64,000 nucleotides of DNA, taken from assembly GCF_900104305.1 (NCBI RefSeq), contig NZ_FNJC01000001.1:434001-498000 (forward strand). Direction: 5' to 3'. Within the stretch, counting starts at the first letter, position 1; every line of letters starts with the position of its first letter. The notes below the pieces were generated by a model. That model worked only from the letters and a program-made list of their open reading frames with translations. It searched no databases and was not told the DNA's origin. A program made the position numbers and the translations under genes. Origin of the DNA: Filomicrobium insigne. GTDB lineage: Bacteria > Pseudomonadota > Alphaproteobacteria > Rhizobiales > Hyphomicrobiaceae. Of the stretch, positions 9,701-17,175 are shown piece by piece.

Positions 9701-12700
9701 AACGGAATCGTCGTCACCAGGAATTTCTAGTCCGTTGACCAGAGCCTTAAGTCCCGCCAGGTCGCTCTCAGTGAGCGTAAAGTTGCCCTGACCCGAACCA
9801 CCGGGAACGACCTGCGTGATGTTGTCATCCGAGAAGGTGATCGAATTACTGCCATTCGACATCGTCACGGTGCCGTCGCCGTTATCGACGATGTTATAGT
9901 CGGATGGATTTGCGCCCGGCGGCAGTTCGATTACATCCTGCGGACGCATCATGCCGAGGATCGTATCGTTCCCGCCGTTCGACTTGAACACAATCCGATG
10001 GGCCGAACTTAGGGTCGACATGTCGATTGTGTCATCCCCAGGCGTACCATCAATTGTGATCGTGCTGGTACTCAGGCTCGTTGGAGTAAAGTCTCCGATC
10101 GGGATGAACGTGTCGCCGCCGCCAGCTCCCGTGATGTGGATCTCTTCGATGTTGTCGAGTTCGGCGATAATCGATGCGTTATCGGTGCCGTTACGGGTGA
10201 TGACAATTTCCGTGGCGGCATTAAGCCCGGTCATGCCCGCTGCCAACGCTTCAGCTCGCGAATAGATACGGAAAGTTTCCGCGGTCTGATCGCCGGTGAT
10301 GTGGACTGTGTCCGTGGCCGCACCACCGTTCACGAAATCCCGGCCATCGCCGACACGCCAAAGCGTCAGGTCGTCGCCGCCGCCGCCATTGACCGTGTCG
10401 TTGCCTGCGCCTCCAACCAGGACGTCCGCACCATTGTTACCATTCAGGGTATCGACACCACCATGTCCCAGCAGGATATCTGAGCCGCCAGTACCGCCCG
10501 TGGTCGCGCCACCGTTTGTACCGTTAAACAAGGTGTAGGTCGTGCCTGCGAAACGGAGCTGCTCAATACTGGTCAGCGTGTCCGTGCCTTCCGCACCGAC
10601 GGTGTCCGTCACGGTGAGCTGGTTGGCACCGTTTAGCGAGAAGGCATAATTTTCAACGCTACCAGAATAGACAGCGACGTCCGTTCCGCCACCGCCGTTG
10701 AGCGTATCGTTACCTTCTCCACCATTGAGCGTGTCGTTTCCACCGAGACCGCTCAAAATGTCATCGCCGGCGTTGCCGTTCAACGTATCGGCGCCGCCAA
10801 GAGCACCGATATTGAACAACCCGTTCGTTCCGGTTGCGATGTCATCACCCGCCGTTCCGTTGAACGTATTCGCCAGGAAGGGCACAGCGTTCCAATTGTC
10901 ACCGACGACACCGGTTGGTTCTGAGAAGACTGTTTCGAGCTCGCCTGACCCATCAGTGAAGCTGACGGCCACACGAAGGATATCGCCGACCTGACTTCCA
11001 AATCCGAGTACACCTTCATTCGGCGTGAACGACGCGCCGGTCCCTCCGAGCCCAGCAGGGATATCGACCCAGGTCGTGCCATTATCCTCGGAAACCTGCC
11101 ACTGGAAGGAGAACGGCCCCAGACCATCAGGATCCTGAATGGCGCTAGTGTCCACCGTCAACGTCTGCCCTTCGGTCGGCGTGAGATCGCTGATGACTGG
11201 AACACCCGTGGCCGGCTGGCTTACCTGTACGTCCTGATCCCGGAAGCGAAGGATCTCGATGTTGCGCAAGGTATCAACACCGTCGGAAACGATGTTGGTT
11301 CCCGTTGCCGGATCGATCTCAGCCGTCACAGTGACGTGGGTGACGGTTATGCTGCCATCGTCGTTGTAGGTGATCGTGTAATTCGCCAAGTCGTCGTTGA
11401 AGACGGCGACGTCAACATCACCCTCATGGCCGCCATCGAGAATTTCACGGACGATGTGCAATTGGTTCGGCCTGATCTCCCGTGCGATGAGCAAATCGAA
11501 GAGTGATTTGCCCTGCCAAGCCACGATCGCGAAATCATCCGTAAACGTATGTTTTAGGCTCGTCACCGTGGCGATTTCATTTTCCGCCAAGTTCTCCTGA
11601 CCGTTGCCCGTGATCCTGATGCGAACGTTCAGCCACTTGTCGCCATCGAGGACGTCGTCGCCGCCGTTGCCTTCAAGAATGTCGCTACCGCCGCCGCCTA
11701 AGAGAATGTTGCCGCTGTTGAATGCGATCATCTCTTCGAGTTCTGCCGCAGTCGCGCCAGGCGGTGCTGCGTCGATTAGATTGCCAAGCAGTTCGCGCAA
11801 TCCATCGATGCGGTTGACACCAGCTTGGGTCAGTTCGTCGTTGAAGAAGACCGCTTCATTCGCCGCTGTCGTGTTGCCTTCGATGCCACCCTCACCATCC
11901 GGCAGTGCGGCAACGCGATCATCACCGATCAGCGTGTCATTTCGCTCCCAACCCGACAGCGCTTCAACCTTGTCGAAGCGGTTGCGTAGGATGTCTTGCT
12001 GCTCCGTGGTGAAGATCTTGATGCGCATATCGGCGTAGCCGTCGATCTGCGAACCTTGGAAGGTCGACCAGTCGAAGCCGAACATGCCTTCGTTACGCAT
12101 AACGCTTTCGCCCTGGACCATGATGTCGTCGCCGGATTCAGCGTCGAAATCCTGCTCGTCGGATCCGGCGAACATGACGTCGTGGCCAAGGATGGTCGAG
12201 TTAAAGAAGAGCTCCGAGTTGTCGCCAGCGATCGTATCGAAGCCGCCGCCGCCTTCGATCCAGTCATCGCCCTCGTTGCCCAACAGGAAGTCGACGCCAT
12301 CGCCACCAACGATGAAATCGTCACCTTCACCACCGAACACTTCGGTATCGTCCACGCCGACAAAGAATACGTCCTTGCCGTCGCCACCCATAAGGATGTC
12401 CAAACCGTTCGAATTGGCGATTACGTCGTCGCCTTCATCGCCCTTGATAAAGTCTCCGGTATCGCCTTCGTCCGTGATGATGTCGTCACCGGCACCACCC
12501 ATAATGAGGTCGACGCCCTGGCCACCTTCGATACGGTCATCGCCGCCGTCGCCCCAGATCGCATCGTCACCAAGGTCGCCTATGAGCGTGTCTGCATCAT
12601 TGGTGCCGCCGAGCACGACGTGCTCGCCGCCAGAGAAGCGCAGATAGTTGCCAGGTGATCCATTTGGATTTTCTCGAACGACTTTGCCGAGACCGAGAGC

Positions 12701-15589
12701 CTCAAGCACCGGATCGTTTCCGACTGGATCGTCGCCGATCTGCATAGCCTGGTTGACTTCGAGGATGTGGTCATACTTCAGGAATGCATCGATACCGATG
12801 TGGTGGGCTACGGTGTCGTCAGCCGTACCTTTGATGCCATCAGGGCCGGGATCTTGAATGAGATCGGTATTGGCCATGATGAGCTTTGAGAATGCATTGT
12901 TCTCAAGCTCATTGAGGAAATTCAGGCCTTGGGTACGCGTCAGATAGTAGAAGCGATCGCCGTCCTGCAGGTTTTCTAGCTGTGCTTCGAAGATGGCATT
13001 GAACGTCGAACCCAGCATGCCGCCGAACAGCAGAATCCGCTCGGCGAGACCGCCGATCCAGAGATCGATGGTGTTAAGGCCCGTATTCTCGGCGCTGTAT
13101 GAGCCGGTGCTATTGAGGAACGCTTTCCGATCAGCGTCAAAAGCCGCCTGCTCTGTCGGATCTGTGATTGACTGGTCGCCAAAGACAAGTTTGATCGCCG
13201 CGTCGCGGCGGCCCGCAAGACTATCTCCCGCGGAAAGAATGGTGTCATGCGTGCCGTAAGCGGCCAGGAAGTTGACCACCGAGATCGGATTCTTCAAGTT
13301 TGCGGCGAACTCTACCCAGCTCTCATATGGCTTGAGGAAGCTAGATCCTGTCGCGGCGAAGAGCTGAGCACGCGCATCGTTAAGTGTGGGAACGCCCGTA
13401 TCCCTGGCACGTGCAATGTTGATAGCTGCGAGGTCGAGCGGAAGCCCAAGCAAATTGTTGCGGAGTGAACCGACGACAAATTCGTCGATCTCGTTACCGT
13501 GGACCAATGTCATGCCGCGAACAATGGCGCCTGCGGCCTCTTCGTGGCTGATGGCGCCGTTCTGGTCAAATTCCACGGGATTGAGAAAGGCTTCGATCAA
13601 GCCCAGATCAGCTTCGGATTCCCACGTCGTGGGGTCCACCAGCGGCTGGCCGTTCTCATCGACGAAGATGCGCCCGACCGTATCCGTCAGCATGGAGTGG
13701 CCGAAGCGGTAAACGGTGTTGGCAAACTCCGCGAAAATGGCTGGGTTGATGTCCGTCACGCTGTTGAATACGAACGGATCAATGGCTGGTTGCACTTTAC
13801 GGGCGAACTCTTCGAACACGAGGTGCTGATACTGCATCTCAGTCGCGAACCGCGCCATCTGGAACAGCCGCTCGCCATCCCAATTGAGGGTTTCAGCATA
13901 GGCCGCCAACGCTGCCGGGTCCGTAGGAATCGCGTCAACTTCAGCTGGCGTGAGATCTGTCAGCAGCCACTCGTTAATGAAATCGATGTCACCCGATTCA
14001 AGAACTGTCTTCTTGTTGAGCGCTACTTGGCGGTTATGTTCCGAGTGGAATACGTGATGGACTGCGGTCAGAGCAATGTTCTCGTTTCCACGCCCATCGC
14101 CGGTGATGAAGTGGCGATCGAGAAGTTCATCATCGTAGGTTCCGGCTGGTTGGGCGTCCGCAGGTCCACTGACATCGGTGTCGCTGTCAGCGACCTTCAT
14201 GCTATCCGGGACACCATCGCCGTTGCTGTCAAACATTCCGGGCGCTGCGTTGTGCGCGATATCATCGAGGAATGCGTGCGCTGTGCGTACCGGGCCCAGG
14301 CCACCGTTCACATCTGCAATGACGACGGGCTGGACGATGCCATTTATGTCAACGGTTGCGCTCGCGACGATGTCGTCTGACGTATTTGGAATGCCGTCTG
14401 CGCCAATGCCGACGATAACCTGCGGGAATCCATCTGCGCCGCGAATGAACTCACCGTAGGCGTCCGTACGCAGGAGCGGGACATTCAAGACGTCGATGTC
14501 GCTCAGAACGATCCCAAGCTTCTCTAGAGCCTGGGCCTTGACGTCGCCCCACGTGGGGAGCCCGCCATTCTCGCCGTTCAGCAAGCGGCCGGTGGCAACG
14601 GGTACTCCGTCGACGATCGCATATTCACGCAAGAAGACCTGATGCGACGCGTGCGAGGTATACGTCTGGTTCTGATCGACAAATGGCGTCGTCGTGTTGA
14701 CGTGGTTGACCTCCCCGTCGGGTCCTTCGACAGGTTGAGCGCGTGTGAGCGCCATGAAGCGCAAGTGAGTGGGCAAGTCGTCGGCGGTGCCCAACACGCC
14801 GTCCGCGCCGAGCACGAGCGGATCGTCTTCGTTTAGGGGAATGAAGACCGTACCGTTGTCGCTCTTCGTGATCAGGTCGAGACCGTGATCAAAAAACTGG
14901 CCGAAGAACGTCATCCAGCCGTTGAACGATGCGGAAATACCCTCGTCGGGCGCTATGTTGGGAATCAACGAAAGATCTTCATTCGTGATCTCCCGGTGGG
15001 TCGCAGTCTCAACGATGCCGTCCACCGCGGGTACATCCAGAGTACCCGGTGCAGCCGGCTCCTTGCCGTATTTCTCGATAAATGCAGCTGTAGCCAATTC
15101 ATTGTTGAACCAGGCCACGATGGCAGCCGGGTTGCTGATGCTCATGTCGACGATCAAGTTTGAGATGATCCGGGGATCTGCGTCAGCAACGTTACCCGGT
15201 TGCCCGTAATCGGTGTTCGTGACGACTGGCCCGCCCGGAGGACCAAGCGGCATTTGATCACCGTCCTGGTCATCGAGGAAGCTTCCTTCAAGCATGCGCG
15301 GCATGACCTGGTCCGCAGCACCCCAAAGTTCGCGTCCTTCAACGAGGTTGTTATAGCTGCCATCGACTGTACGCAGACCGAACGGTGTTTTCGGATCAGG
15401 TATCGCGCGCGGCGCGGCGGGGTCGCCAAGATAGACGCCATCTGGCCCGTACAGGGCTGGGTCTGTGATCACGTTGCCGTTCGCGTCGAGACGGATCTCC
15501 GTTAGGGCCGCACCATTAGAATGCGCTTCGGCGATCTTGATCTGCTTCAGGATGAATTCCAGATCATGCTGATTCAACGTGACGCCCAT
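6710..15589 (-). CDS. Giant secreted RTX protein with two animal-type haem peroxidase modules (MopA-like)
   Basis: About 2,959 residues. Peroxidase module 1 (about 100-900) has distal Asp234-His235 in GQFFDHGLD, Arg500 and Glu503 in GDGRGNEN, and proximal His631 in YRFGHS. Module 2 (about 1940-2610) repeats them as Asp2048-His2049, Arg2241/Glu2244 and His2338. By comparison with myeloperoxidase, the Asp and Glu are the residues that ester-link the haem; the calcium-ligand Asp after the distal His is Gly in both modules. RTX blocks lie near 1000-1115, 1580-1745 and 2664-2860, with an Ig-like stretch at about 1460-1560 and an Asp/Thr-rich linker at about 2612-2655. The C-terminus ends LTESDFDL, as expected of a type I secretion signal. 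ATG 15589 is preferred because GGAG lies six bases upstream; a TTG at 15607 and an ATG at 15601 are also in frame. Similar proteins (MopA, 'peroxicins') oxidise Mn(II) or halides. The substrate here is inferred. Confidence 0.93.
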   Translation of the reverse strand: MGVTLNQHDLEFILKQIKIAEAHSNGAALTEIRLDANGNVITDPALYGPDGVYLGDPAAPRAIPDPKTPFGLRTVDGSYNNLVEGRELWGAADQVMPRMLEGSFLDDQDGDQMPLGPPGGPVVTNTDYGQPGNVADADPRIISNLIVDMSISNPAAIVAWFNNELATAAFIEKYGKEPAAPGTLDVPAVDGIVETATHREITNEDLSLIPNIAPDEGISASFNGWMTFFGQFFDHGLDLITKSDNGTVFIPLNEDDPLVLGADGVLGTADDLPTHLRFMALTRAQPVEGPDGEVNHVNTTTPFVDQNQTYTSHASHQVFLREYAIVDGVPVATGRLLNGENGGLPTWGDVKAQALEKLGIVLSDIDVLNVPLLRTDAYGEFIRGADGFPQVIVGIGADGIPNTSDDIVASATVDINGIVQPVVIADVNGGLGPVRTAHAFLDDIAHNAAPGMFDSNGDGVPDSMKVADSDTDVSGPADAQPAGTYDDELLDRHFITGDGRGNENIALTAVHHVFHSEHNRQVALNKKTVLESGDIDFINEWLLTDLTPAEVDAIPTDPAALAAYAETLNWDGERLFQMARFATEMQYQHLVFEEFARKVQPAIDPFVFNSVTDINPAIFAEFANTVYRFGHSMLTDTVGRIFVDENGQPLVDPTTWESEADLGLIEAFLNPVEFDQNGAISHEEAAGAIVRGMTLVHGNEIDEFVVGSLRNNLLGLPLDLAAINIARARDTGVPTLNDARAQLFAATGSSFLKPYESWVEFAANLKNPISVVNFLAAYGTHDTILSAGDSLAGRRDAAIKLVFGDQSITDPTEQAAFDADRKAFLNSTGSYSAENTGLNTIDLWIGGLAERILLFGGMLGSTFNAIFEAQLENLQDGDRFYYLTRTQGLNFLNELENNAFSKLIMANTDLIQDPGPDGIKGTADDTVAHHIGIDAFLKYDHILEVNQAMQIGDDPVGNDPVLEALGLGKVVRENPNGSPGNYLRFSGGEHVVLGGTNDADTLIGDLGDDAIWGDGGDDRIEGGQGVDLIMGGAGDDIITDEGDTGDFIKGDEGDDVIANSNGLDILMGGDGKDVFFVGVDDTEVFGGEGDDFIVGGDGVDFLLGNEGDDWIEGGGGFDTIAGDNSELFFNSTILGHDVMFAGSDEQDFDAESGDDIMVQGESVMRNEGMFGFDWSTFQGSQIDGYADMRIKIFTTEQQDILRNRFDKVEALSGWERNDTLIGDDRVAALPDGEGGIEGNTTAANEAVFFNDELTQAGVNRIDGLRELLGNLIDAAPPGATAAELEEMIAFNSGNILLGGGGSDILEGNGGDDVLDGDKWLNVRIRITGNGQENLAENEIATVTSLKHTFTDDFAIVAWQGKSLFDLLIAREIRPNQLHIVREILDGGHEGDVDVAVFNDDLANYTITYNDDGSITVTHVTVTAEIDPATGTNIVSDGVDTLRNIEILRFRDQDVQVSQPATGVPVISDLTPTEGQTLTVDTSAIQDPDGLGPFSFQWQVSEDNGTTWVDIPAGLGGTGASFTPNEGVLGFGSQVGDILRVAVSFTDGSGELETVFSEPTGVVGDNWNAVPFLANTFNGTAGDDIATGTNGLFNIGALGGADTLNGNAGDDILSGLGGNDTLNGGEGNDTLNGGGGTDVAVYSGSVENYAFSLNGANQLTVTDTVGAEGTDTLTSIEQLRFAGTTYTLFNGTNGGATTGGTGGSDILLGHGGVDTLNGNNGADVLVGGAGNDTVNGGGGDDLTLWRVGDGRDFVNGGAATDTVHITGDQTAETFRIYSRAEALAAGMTGLNAATEIVITRNGTDNASIIAELDNIEEIHITGAGGGDTFIPIGDFTPTSLSTSTITIDGTPGDDTIDMSTLSSAHRIVFKSNGGNDTILGMMRPQDVIELPPGANPSDYNIVDNGDGTVTMSNGSNSITFSDDNITQVVPGGSGQGNFTLTESDLAGLKALVNGLEIPGDDDSVPGVRTVSGHGNNIANPDWGAADEPFIRLTGARYGDPDADGNRAINPIFDGLDPRSISNILGEQEANLPKAQDANIFFMAFGQYFDHGLDFIPKGGNGIIEIGGPGAERAPGTDNPADLTRGTVAGFDENGVPIHINKTSPYVDQNQAYGSHELVGQFLREGDGSGGLGSHLLAGGPDPSAPEFNLLPTLRELIQHHWENNTIFYSDSLPNGSIAFRDYYTDYPLEGGATGTLLNAEGAFDPMVVSSIASNFMGSGHSLLLDTNPFINLLDHYVAGDGRANENFALTSMHTIWARNHNFHVENLEAHGFEGTPEEVFQAAKMINEAEYQRVVFDEFADTLLGGMRGSGSHGHDGYNPQADAGISHEFAAAAYRFGHSLIGQTMTVIDENGQPTQVALFDAFLNPSNESGVFAGPLPPGYVPQPGYEQLGVDSILGGIVQQTAEEVDFNIVDAVRNDLVRINADLFSFNVARSRDLGLGTLNQIRADLMMSQNPYVMEAVGFAGDLSPYTSWEDFQARNGLSDVVIAQFKEAYPDLVLSPEEVAAFQEVNPNIQLLDGANGSKVVKGIDRLDVWVGGLAEKHINGGVVGQTFWVVIHEQLDRLQEGDRFYYTDRFDNFDFYETFIDGQEFSDIIARNTGLTGLPEHIFEVDDEDNGTDTGTGDGTGTDTNNNDDDTTGSGDDDDSETVDDNDDVQTPAPTAHIGGEGTDVLTGTSGADTLLGFGGDDVISGGAGADIIRGDSGNDLLSGEDGRDVIFGGIGDDDIFGGKGADMLYGDDGNDHIFGGAGGNLIQGGAGNDTVFAGAGDDRIVANAGDGNDTYYGDEMSGGTGNDTLDMSAVSADATVDLGSGFMGIGSAFSADSGQDTLWGIENVVTGSGDDVITASSAANVMDGGAGADTFRFLSGGDADGDTIMSFQPGDKIDLSAIDANGGSAGNQSFTLVSGAFTGASGELLVSYETRDGEEFTVVEGNTSGGTDSDFKISIKGTQNLTESDFDL

Positions 15590-15595
15590 CTCGGT

Positions 15596-15599
15596 CTCC
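15596..15599 (-). promoter_or_regulatory. Ribosome binding site deciding the peroxidase start
   Basis: GGAG followed by a six-base spacer to ATG 15589. The upstream in-frame candidates (ATG 15601, TTG 15607) have no comparable site, so translation most likely begins at 15589. Confidence 0.6.
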
Positions 15600-15711
15600 A
15601 TCGGCAACGGTTGAAGCTGTCGACGATGCCGACAGCAATGCGGTCTGCAGACAGACCTGCGATCATGAGCTCCAGGATGGATGGGAAATCGATGCGCAAG
15701 TAGGGGAGAAG

Positions 15712-15801
15712 GTCGGACTCAATGTTCGGACTTGGGTCCAGCTTGGGGTCCGACCAAAGATCCGACTAGACATTGGACCATCGGGCGGGAACCAATCGGA
15801 C
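15712..15801. repeat. Cluster of GTCSGAC-like short palindromes upstream of the peroxidase gene
   Basis: Five exact TCSGAC cores occur within 90 bp, at 15713, 15726, 15749, 15761 and 15796, plus a near match TTGGAC at 15773. Two are full GTCSGAC odd palindromes (15712 and 15748). Several are spaced 12-13 bp apart. They lie about 120-210 bp upstream of the peroxidase start, so they may be a multi-site operator or activator array. The rest of the 15608-16048 gap shows no gene; it holds only this cluster and the terminator at 15982. Confidence 0.5.
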
Positions 15802-15981
15802 TAAAGGCTGATGGGTGACCAGACCATCGTCTGAGTTTCTCTATGACAGCGTAGACCTTGCTGCGCCGAACGCCGGCACGCGTGCCGCAATTGAGATCTT
15901 AAAACGTCAAGTCGCGCCCGTACTTTGTCATGCGAGAGAATGATGGTTCCGTGCTTCCACCGTAGGCGCACGCAAACCAAT

Positions 15982-16004
15982 AAAGGGAGGCACGGCCTCC
16001 CTTT
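15982..16004 (-). terminator. Rho-independent terminator of the 16049-16720 regulator gene
   Basis: A perfect 10-bp stem AAAGGGAGGC / GCCTCCCTTT with an ACG loop. On the minus strand the stem ends in a U-containing run (TTTATT), 45 bp past the stop of the response regulator. It separates that gene from the downstream peroxidase locus. The plus strand also ends in CTTTTC, so the element may act in both directions. Confidence 0.8.
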
Positions 16005-16048
16005 TCATCGAGAAATAAAATTGAATAGTTTTTTGCCGTATTCCGGAA

Positions 16049-16720
16049 TTAATTCCGGTAGACTGTGGGGCCGCACTTATGCTCTACAGATAAATTCTGA
16101 GCGGCTAATACGACTTCAATTCTATTGCGAGCATTTAGCTTCTGCATCAGAATTGTCATATAATGCTTTACCGTTTTTTCGCTGATTGCGAGTTGATTTG
16201 CTATTTCTTTATTCGTTTTACCACGCAGCAACAAACGGACGATCTGCTCCTCCCGGATGCTCAGCTTGATAGCAGCTGCCGCACGCTTGCGCAGCGACGC
16301 ATCGCGCAACGCGGATATCACTTGTGTCGCAAACCTTTGCGTGATGTAGGTCTCACCGCCCACGACCGCGACCAGCGCTTTGCATAGCTCTTCAGCTGTG
16401 CTTCCTTTGGAAACGAAACCACTCGCACCCAGCTCAAGCGCTCGCAATGCGTACTCGACCCCGACCAATCCCGTAAAAACGACGACTTTTGTATTTGGAC
16501 ATTTCCCGTTGATTTTCGACATCGCTTCATATGCGTTGCCGTCAATATTTAAGTCCAGCACGAGAACGTCCGGTTTATGCACAACGGCGCTATTCACCGC
16601 GTCGGCTGCGGAAGTTCCCCTTGCTACAACCTGAAAATCTTGAACTCGAGAAAATGCACTAATAAGGCCATCCATCATAATCGGATGACCGTCGATAAAC
16701 GCCACAGAAATTTTTGACAC
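16049..16720 (-). CDS. NarL/LuxR-family response regulator (orphan)
   Basis: About 223 residues. An N-terminal receiver domain has phospho-acceptor Asp56 (VLVLDLN), the conserved Thr in VVFTG and Lys in FVSKG. A C-terminal LuxR helix-turn-helix follows (SIREEQIVRLLLRGKTNKEIANQLAISEKTVKHYM). The acidic pair that normally reads DD is Asp-Gly here (FIDGHP), so metal binding and phosphorylation could be altered. GTG 16720 is preferred since GGAG sits seven bases upstream; an in-frame GTG at 16735 is the longer option. No sensor kinase is adjacent. Its position just upstream of the peroxidase locus makes it a candidate regulator of that locus, which is only an inference. Confidence 0.88.
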   Translation of the reverse strand: MSKISVAFIDGHPIMMDGLISAFSRVQDFQVVARGTSAADAVNSAVVHKPDVLVLDLNIDGNAYEAMSKINGKCPNTKVVVFTGLVGVEYALRALELGASGFVSKGSTAEELCKALVAVVGGETYITQRFATQVISALRDASLRKRAAAAIKLSIREEQIVRLLLRGKTNKEIANQLAISEKTVKHYMTILMQKLNARNRIEVVLAAQNLSVEHKCGPTVYRN

Positions 16721-17107
16721 CTCAATGCTCCACACATCCGTGTTGGAATTAACATAATACTCACAATGTTGTGAAGCGGCAAACTATCTTTTTAGCGTTT
16801 GATTAACCCAGCATCGCTCGTTGATCTCATGCGTTTCTATCTATTGACTTTATTGCCGTCCGGCTCATACGCCGGATAGATTGCTCAATGCGAACGTTCC
16901 TTTGCATAATTTTTAAGCTGATCTTCCTTGTGCTGTAGATAAACTTCGACACTCCTTCTTCAACCTCAGATGCGAGCCGGCAATCCCGACCATGGACTGG
17001 ATTAACGCCGTCGCCGCCGCACTCATTCAACATATTCGATAGGATATATTGATGGACTCATTTGCGCCACGCATGGCGCAACGTGAGGCCTTTTTGTGCA
17101 TTATTGT

Positions 17108-17141
17108 TTGACTAGCTATATAGCTTAACGGCTATAACGTT
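17108..17141 (+). promoter_or_regulatory. Putative promoter overlapping a Mo-box-like palindrome
   Basis: TTGACT (17108-17113) and TATAAC (17133-17138) form a possible -35/-10 pair with a long 19-base spacer. The stretch also contains GCTATATAGC (17115-17124) and CTATAACGTT (17132-17141). These resemble the TATATA and TATAACG halves of ModE operators, although the spacing is about two bases longer than the consensus I recall. It lies in front of the TonB receptor gene, and a ModE-like gene follows the receptor. The remainder of the 16721-17175 gap shows nothing else recognisable. Confidence 0.4.
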
Positions 17142-17161
17142 GGCATAATACTCGTTCATGT

Positions 17162-17170
17162 GGGAGGGAA
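17162..17170 (+). promoter_or_regulatory. Ribosome binding site deciding a GTG start for the TonB receptor
   Basis: GGGAGGGAA lies five bases before GTG 17176. The ATG at 17158 is in frame but sits upstream of this site, so GTG 17176 is the better start and also gives a cleaner signal peptide. Confidence 0.65.
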
Positions 17171-17175
17171 CATCA

